64,000 nt of DNA from Oscillospiraceae bacterium (GTDB lineage: Bacteria; Bacillota; Clostridia; Oscillospirales; CAG-272). This document shows positions 58,759-64,000 of this stretch, piece after piece; positions within the stretch are counted from its first letter, which is position 1; the number at the start of each line of letters is the position of its first letter. The notes under the pieces are model-generated. The model made no database searches. It had not been told where the DNA came from and saw only the letters and a list, made by a program, of their open reading frames with translations. Location: positions 1 through 64,000 of the forward strand of contig SVSH01000009.1 in assembly GCA_015064395.1 (NCBI GenBank). Direction: 5' to 3'. The translations under genes were made by a program, and so were the position numbers.

Positions 58759-59303
58759 GGGTGATAAAGATAGATAACAAAAAGGATTTGCCGAAAAGAA
58801 AAGATAACCGGCTCAAGAATTATGATTACAGTTCTCCCGGTGCATATTTTGTAACCATCTGTACGGAAAACAGAAGGAATTACTTTTGGAACGGATCGGT
58901 TGACCCACAGGTATTCAATTGGCGTTACGTAGGGGCGAACTGTGTTCGCCCGCAAAAACTGCCATTATCCAATATCGGCAAGATCGTGTTAGACGAGCTG
59001 GAACGATGGAATCAAACGTATCCTTCGGTATCATTGTATTCTTATGTGATTATGCCAAATCACCTACATATAATGGTTGTTATTTCCGCCGATGAATACG
59101 GGCGACCACAGGTCGCCCCTACGGTGGAACGGATGGTAAAACAATTCAAAGGCGCGGCTACAAAAAAGATTGGTGTATCTATTTGGCAAAAATCCTATAT
59201 TGAACACGTGATACGGAATAAAAAGGATTACGAAACCCGATCGAATTATATTTACGAAAATCCTATTCGTTGGTACTACGACGAATTATACACGGATGAA
59301 TAG
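58752..59303 (+). CDS. REP-associated tyrosine transposase (RAYT, Y1/HUH family)
   Basis: RLKNYDYSSPGAYFVTICTENRRNYFW, YVIMPNHLHIMVV (HUH), WQKSYIEHVIRNKKDYETRSNYIYENPIRW. Start ATG at 58752 or the GTG nearby. Confidence 0.92.
   Translation: MGRVIKIDNKKDLPKRKDNRLKNYDYSSPGAYFVTICTENRRNYFWNGSVDPQVFNWRYVGANCVRPQKLPLSNIGKIVLDELERWNQTYPSVSLYSYVIMPNHLHIMVVISADEYGRPQVAPTVERMVKQFKGAATKKIGVSIWQKSYIEHVIRNKKDYETRSNYIYENPIRWYYDELYTDE
58929..58953 (+). repeat. REP palindrome inside the RAYT coding sequence (1)
   Basis: GTAGGGGCGAACTGTGTTCGCCCGC, same as half of the REP pairs at 2.6, 5.8 and 7.8 kb. Confidence 0.85.
59099..59123 (-). repeat. REP palindrome inside the RAYT coding sequence (2, inverted)
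   Basis: CGGGCGACCACAGGTCGCCCCTACG. Confidence 0.8.
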
Positions 59304-59390
59304 GGGTGCAGGCGTTGCCCCGAACCTGCGTTGCTTGCAATGCTGCAGCGGAAATAGAAAAACGGCGATAAAAGCGAAGGAGATGTTTCA

Positions 59391-59867
59391 ATGATTGAAT
59401 ATGAAATATGCCCTATGACTACAGATGCCGAGATGGATGAAAAAGGATATGTTCATTGGAAATCTTGGCAGGAAACGTATACCGGCCTTATGCCGGATGA
59501 TTATTTGAAAAACATAACCTTGGAAAAATGTATCAAAATGGCGCACAAATGGCCGCAAAATACTTTTTTACTCAAAGTCGATGATAAAACTGTTGGATTT
59601 TCTTGCATGGGAAAAAGTGCTGATGCGGAAGGCGCAAATGAGGTTATTGCTATATATCTCTTAAAGGAATATCACAGCAAAGGGCTGGGATATGCGTTGT
59701 TAAATCAAACCGTTTCGCGGTTTGCAAAAAGCGAAAAAATCGTGTTATGGGTTCTTGAAGGCAATGAAAAAGCAATCAACTTTTACAAGAAATTTGGATT
59801 TGATTTTAATGGCAATCGAAAACCGCTTCCATTTGGTGTAGAATTACAAATGGAATTGAAGCCATAA
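59391..59867 (+). CDS. GNAT family N-acetyltransferase
   Basis: 158 aa; VIAIYLLKEYHSKGLGYALLNQTVSRFAKSEKIVLWVLEGNEKAINFYKKFGFDFNG. Confidence 0.93.
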   Translation: MIEYEICPMTTDAEMDEKGYVHWKSWQETYTGLMPDDYLKNITLEKCIKMAHKWPQNTFLLKVDDKTVGFSCMGKSADAEGANEVIAIYLLKEYHSKGLGYALLNQTVSRFAKSEKIVLWVLEGNEKAINFYKKFGFDFNGNRKPLPFGVELQMELKP

Positions 59868-59886
59868 GTCAAACGGAACCAGGAGA

Positions 59887-60522
59887 ATGGGAATTATGCC
59901 CGAAAAGAAAACAACTTTAATTATCGATATGTACGGGGTCATTTTGAAAGAACGGAAAGGAAACTTTGTTCCCTATACGTATGAACACTTCGACGCATCG
60001 GAACACGAAAGAATAAAGAATTTATTTGAACACGAAAAGCTGTTCACAAAAGCAGGTTTGGGTGATATTAGTTCGCATTTGTTTCTTTCTGAGTTGGGGT
60101 ATGAAGACACTGAATACCATATGAAAAACTATATTGAAAACTATCTTTCTTTTGATAAAACATTTGTTTCGTTTGCGGAAAAATACCATAACCGTTATAC
60201 ATTTGTTTTATTATCTACCGACGTCTCGGAATGGAGCAAGTACATTACAAAACACTATGGCATTGATCAATATTTCAAGTATAGAATAATTAGCGGAGAT
60301 GTACATTGCAGAAAGCCTGACCCTAAAATTTACAACATTACGCTAGAGCAGACGCAAACAAAAGCAAGCGAGTGCCTTTTTGTTGATGATAATGTGGACA
60401 ATATTTTGGCAGCCCAAAAGCTTGGGATCCGTTCTATTCTTTTTAACAGATACAATGAGCAATATTCGGGAGAGCAAGTTCATTCGTTTGAAGAATTGGA
60501 TCAAATCCTCCAAGTCTTTTAA
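59887..60522 (+). CDS. HAD-superfamily hydrolase
   Basis: 211 aa; LIIDMYGVILKER, FVLLSTDVSEW, GDVHCRKPDPKIYNITLEQ, CLFVDDNVDNILAAQKLGIRSILF. Confidence 0.9.
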   Translation: MGIMPEKKTTLIIDMYGVILKERKGNFVPYTYEHFDASEHERIKNLFEHEKLFTKAGLGDISSHLFLSELGYEDTEYHMKNYIENYLSFDKTFVSFAEKYHNRYTFVLLSTDVSEWSKYITKHYGIDQYFKYRIISGDVHCRKPDPKIYNITLEQTQTKASECLFVDDNVDNILAAQKLGIRSILFNRYNEQYSGEQVHSFEELDQILQVF

Positions 60523-60528
60523 TATCAA

Positions 60529-60571
60529 TAACCCCCAACAGATTTTCAAAAAATGTTGGGGGCTATTTGAT
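60529..60571 (+). terminator. terminator of the HAD gene
   Basis: CCCCCAACAGATTTTCAAAAAATGTTGGGGGCTATTTGATTTT. Confidence 0.8.
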
Positions 60572-60589
60572 TTTATAGCGTTTTTTCTC

Positions 60590-62236
60590 TTACACCGTCT
60601 TGATGAAATCCTCCAACTCGCTCTTAATCACCGACACCTGTGGGCCGTAGACGACCTGCACGCCGCCGCCCTTGCGGATCACACCCGCCGCGCCGCTTTC
60701 CTTGAGGCGGGCGTCCGAAACAAGAGAGGCATCCTTGACGCTGACGCGGAGTCGTGTCGCACAGCAATCAAGCCCTGCGATGTTATCCTTGCCGCCAAGA
60801 CCCTCCAAAATCAGGCGGGAGACGTGATGCTCGTCCTTGGCCGTCGTGTCCGAGGTGGACTTGCCGGCCTTTTTGTCGTTATAGTCCGCGCGAGTGTAAA
60901 GGCGGGTCTCCTCGCCCTCTGCTTCGCGCCCCGGCGTGGCATAACCCCGACGGCGAATGAGGAAGCGGAACAGCAGAAAATAAACGATGAAATAAAACAC
61001 GCCAACGACGGGGATCATCACCCAGTTGGTCTTGTCGTTGCCCTGCAGGACGCCAAAGAGGAGCAGGTCGATGATACCGCCTGAGAAGGTCATGCCCACA
61101 CCCACGCCGAGCAGATGCATGAGCATATACGCAAGCCCTGCAAAGACCGAGTGAATGACGTACAGAACGGGGGCGACGAACAAAAAGGTGAATTCGATGG
61201 GCTCGGTGATGCCCGTCAGCATACTGGTCAGTGCCGCCGAGAGAAGAAGTCCGCCGGCTGTCTTTTTACGATCGTCGCGGGCACAGGAGTACATAGCCAG
61301 CGCCGCGCCGGGAAGCCCAAAGATCATCAAGGGGAATTTACCGCTCATAAAGCGGCAGGCCTCGACGGAAAAACGGGTGGTTGCGGGGGAGGCCAGCTCG
61401 GCAAAGAAAATGTTTTGCGCGCCGTAGATCATCGTCCCGTCGATCATGGCAGAGCCACCCACGCCCGTCTGCCAGAAGGGCAGATAGAACACGTGGTGCA
61501 GCCCGAAGGGAATGAGAATGCGCTCGATAAAGCCGTAGATGAGCGTCCCCGCGTAGCCCGAGCGGAGCACGAGATCGCCCAGCGCAAAGATGCCCGTCTG
61601 AATATAGGGCCAGACGAAAAACATGACGGCGCCGACCAGAATATAAGCGGTGGTAGAAATGATGGGAATGAAGCGGCTGCCGCCAAAGAAGGAAATGACC
61701 TGCGGCAGGCGGATCTTATAAAACCGATTGGTGAGCGCCGCGACGCCAAGACCGACGATGATGCCGCCGAACACGCCCATCTGAAGCGACTCGATGCCGA
61801 CGACGTTTGCGATCGTTCCCTCCTGCATGACCCCCGGCTCCAGCCTGCCCGTCAGGGACAAGAGAGAATGGATGGTGGTATGCATGACGAAAAAGGCAAT
61901 GGCGGCTGACAGCGTGGCAGTCGCCTTTTCGTTCTCCGCCATGCCCAGCGCCACGCCCATGGCAAAGATGAGGGGCAGATTGTCAAAAATGACCGATCCG
62001 ACTGCCGAGAGCAGCGAGAAAATAGCGAAGGGCACCGTTCCCGGGCCCATGACTCCCAAAAGGCCGTATTCGGCCAGCATGGTGGCGTTGGTCAGCGAGG
62101 ACCCGATGCCCAAAAGAAGCCCCGCGATGGGTAACAGGGCAATGGGCAACATAAAGGCGCGTCCGACGCGCTGAAGCAGGCTGAAAAAGCCGCCGCCCCC
62201 TCCTCGTTGAAGATCGTCTGTCTTGACACTCGTCAT
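60590..62236 (-). CDS. PTS transporter subunit EIICB (glucose/N-acetylglucosamine family)
   Basis: Start MTSVKTDDLQRGGGGGFFSLLQRVGRAFMLPIALLPIAGLLLGIG; GITEPIEFTFLFVAPVLYV; EIIB NIAGLDCCATRLRVSVKD. No EIIA domain. Confidence 0.93.
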   Translation of the reverse strand: MTSVKTDDLQRGGGGGFFSLLQRVGRAFMLPIALLPIAGLLLGIGSSLTNATMLAEYGLLGVMGPGTVPFAIFSLLSAVGSVIFDNLPLIFAMGVALGMAENEKATATLSAAIAFFVMHTTIHSLLSLTGRLEPGVMQEGTIANVVGIESLQMGVFGGIIVGLGVAALTNRFYKIRLPQVISFFGGSRFIPIISTTAYILVGAVMFFVWPYIQTGIFALGDLVLRSGYAGTLIYGFIERILIPFGLHHVFYLPFWQTGVGGSAMIDGTMIYGAQNIFFAELASPATTRFSVEACRFMSGKFPLMIFGLPGAALAMYSCARDDRKKTAGGLLLSAALTSMLTGITEPIEFTFLFVAPVLYVIHSVFAGLAYMLMHLLGVGVGMTFSGGIIDLLLFGVLQGNDKTNWVMIPVVGVFYFIVYFLLFRFLIRRRGYATPGREAEGEETRLYTRADYNDKKAGKSTSDTTAKDEHHVSRLILEGLGGKDNIAGLDCCATRLRVSVKDASLVSDARLKESGAAGVIRKGGGVQVVYGPQVSVIKSELEDFIKTV

Positions 62237-62384
62237 AACTCTGTTTCCTTTCCCGTTTGACCTTGCGGTGTTTTTGCTACTATTTTTCACGTGCGGGGTG
62301 GGTTTTATACAGAAATTTCTTGACAATCCTCTTTCACCCATGGTAAAATATATCAGTTACGTTGCACAGAAAGGAATTACGGTC

Positions 62385-63848
62385 ATGAAAAGAACAACAA
62401 AAGTAGCAGTTTTGCTGTTGTTGGCAGTCCTGTTTTGCTTGCAGCTGCTCGCCTGCAAGCAGCCGGAGACGCCCGGGGGAGAGGTTCCCCCGAGTATCAA
62501 TCCTCCTTCGGAGAGAGTAGAGCCGGACATCGAGAAAAAAGACTACAACGGCACGTTTAGCGTATTGCACTATACAACGACCAACCACGAATGGACCAAC
62601 CCCTGGGACGAGATCGTTCCTGCCTCGGGCATGGAGACCCGCCCCGGTGATCTGATCGGCAACGATATTTTTGAACGTGCCGCTTGGTTGGAGCAGGAGT
62701 ATGGCATCACCGTGACCAACGAGTACATCGAGTACACCAAGCTGCCGACCACGATGTCGACGATCAAGACCTCCGGCGGCACCGAGTATCAGCTGCTGGC
62801 CACCATGGGACGCAGTGCGCAGGTCCTGATGGGCAAGGGATATTTCTTCAATATGGCAGAGATCCCGGGCATCAATTTTGAAAATCCCTGGTGGAACGAC
62901 AGTGCCCTGGAGGCACTCAGCCTTGGCGACTACGTCGAGTTTGCCGTTTCGGATATGCTGCTCATCGACAAGAGCGCGACTATGGCGATGTACTATAATA
63001 TTCCCATGGCCAACGACTTGCAGCTTGACGGCTTTTACGACGCCGTTCGCGACTACGAGTGGACGATCGAGCGCCTGGCGGAATATGCCGAGGTCGGTCT
63101 TCAGCCCGATGGTGATGACGACTGGGACATGGACGACGTTTACGGCATCGTCGCCAACGACGACCCGGTTCATGCTCTTTACATAGGCTCGGGCAACCGC
63201 TTCATGGAAAAGGATGAGAATGGAAATTACTATTACAGCTACGGCACGGGCGACACGATGCTGGTCATGACCGATCTTTTGACGGATATTATGTACGCTG
63301 ATTTCTACTGGAACAGCTACGTCCACGCCGAAAGCCCCGATTTTGCAAGCGGAGGCTCGCTGTTTACCTTTGATAAGGTCAAGAGATGCATGAAGCTGCG
63401 TGAAATGCAGGATGACTACGGCGTGCTTCCCATTCCCATGTACAGCGAGGATCAGAAGCAGTATTACAGCCTGGTCTCCAACTACCACGACAGTATGTTT
63501 GCGGTGATCAACACCAACGTCAACAGCAAAGAGCTCATCGGCGCGGCGCTGGAGCTGATGGGATACTACTCCTACTATGAGATCTACAACGATTTTTATG
63601 ACGTTGTCATTCAGAACAGAGGCACGCGTGACGAGGAATCCAAGCGGATGCTGCAGTTGATCTTTGAGACCCGTACGTATGATATGGGACTTGTTTACGA
63701 TCCGTACGGCAACACGGCGAATGTCATTCGCATCACGGGAACACAATCCAGTGACGTAGCATCGCAATGGTCGGAGATGCAATCGAAGCGAGAGGATACC
63801 GAAAGAGAGCTTGAGGAATTGATCAAGCAGTTCAACGGGAATAGCTAA
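62385..63848 (+). CDS. solute-binding-type lipoprotein
   Basis: Start MKRTTKVAVLLLLAVLFCLQLLACKQP (lipobox LLAC); WDEIVPASGMETRPGDLIGNDIFERAAWLEQEYGITVTN; ABC SBP-like. Confidence 0.78.
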   Translation: MKRTTKVAVLLLLAVLFCLQLLACKQPETPGGEVPPSINPPSERVEPDIEKKDYNGTFSVLHYTTTNHEWTNPWDEIVPASGMETRPGDLIGNDIFERAAWLEQEYGITVTNEYIEYTKLPTTMSTIKTSGGTEYQLLATMGRSAQVLMGKGYFFNMAEIPGINFENPWWNDSALEALSLGDYVEFAVSDMLLIDKSATMAMYYNIPMANDLQLDGFYDAVRDYEWTIERLAEYAEVGLQPDGDDDWDMDDVYGIVANDDPVHALYIGSGNRFMEKDENGNYYYSYGTGDTMLVMTDLLTDIMYADFYWNSYVHAESPDFASGGSLFTFDKVKRCMKLREMQDDYGVLPIPMYSEDQKQYYSLVSNYHDSMFAVINTNVNSKELIGAALELMGYYSYYEIYNDFYDVVIQNRGTRDEESKRMLQLIFETRTYDMGLVYDPYGNTANVIRITGTQSSDVASQWSEMQSKREDTERELEELIKQFNGNS

Positions 63849-63859
63849 TGTAAGATAGA

Positions 63860-63908
63860 AAAACATCCATCCTTTGCAACAGAGGCAGAGGGTGGATGTT
63901 TTTTTCTT
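63860..63908 (+). terminator. terminator of the SBP-like gene
   Basis: AAAAACATCCATCCTTTGCAACAGAGGCAGAGGGTGGATGTTTTTTTCTTT. Confidence 0.85.
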
Positions 63909-63911
63909 TGG

Positions 63912-64000
63912 AAGGCTAAATTTTAAGCAACCACTTCTACGGACGCGCATACTGCTTCGCGCTGCGCTGTGCCGGTTTTCGTTGTCACTTCTTGGCGCGT
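63912..64000. repeat. modular intergenic repeat copy R17, cut by window edge
   Basis: GGCTAAATTTTAAGCAACCACTTCTACGGACGCGCATACTGCTTCGCGCTGCGCTGTGCCGG..TCACTTCTTGGCGCG left end. Confidence 0.85.

Overview
The window is a replication-origin neighbourhood of a Firmicute (Clostridia-like) chromosome. The core cluster on the minus strand is dnaA, dnaN, recF, remB, gyrB, mreC, mreD, gyrA. Next come copA, a PBP2-like protein, a CPBP protease, mreB, maf and a Gld-type ABC operon. From about 35.7 kb coding is mixed, with plus-strand cca, kdgK-like, rarA, a CUT1 sugar ABC operon, a run of secreted nuclease-type lipoproteins, a RAYT transposase, GNAT, HAD, and a PTS EIICB with a divergent solute-binding lipoprotein. 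The strongest unexplained signal is a family of modular intergenic repeats (about 16-17 copies or fragments, by my estimate near 8 kb in total). They have inverted-repeat-like ends and internal hairpins whose stem sequences change between copies while staying paired. Other leads: (1) a tandem array of three three-way-junction motifs beside the putative oriC, with a fourth copy inside one of the repeats; (2) a CopA with a C-terminal HMA domain preceded by an in-frame internal start and Shine-Dalgarno; (3) a full-length PBP2-like protein that has lost all three catalytic motifs; (4) a RAYT gene with two REP palindromes inside its coding sequence and matching REP pairs elsewhere; (5) two loci sharing the same leader frame around different cargo; (6) a candidate nucleic-acid scavenging cluster (SNase, OB-fold and barnase-like lipoproteins). 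Everything was read by eye. Repeat boundaries are approximate and no database search was run.
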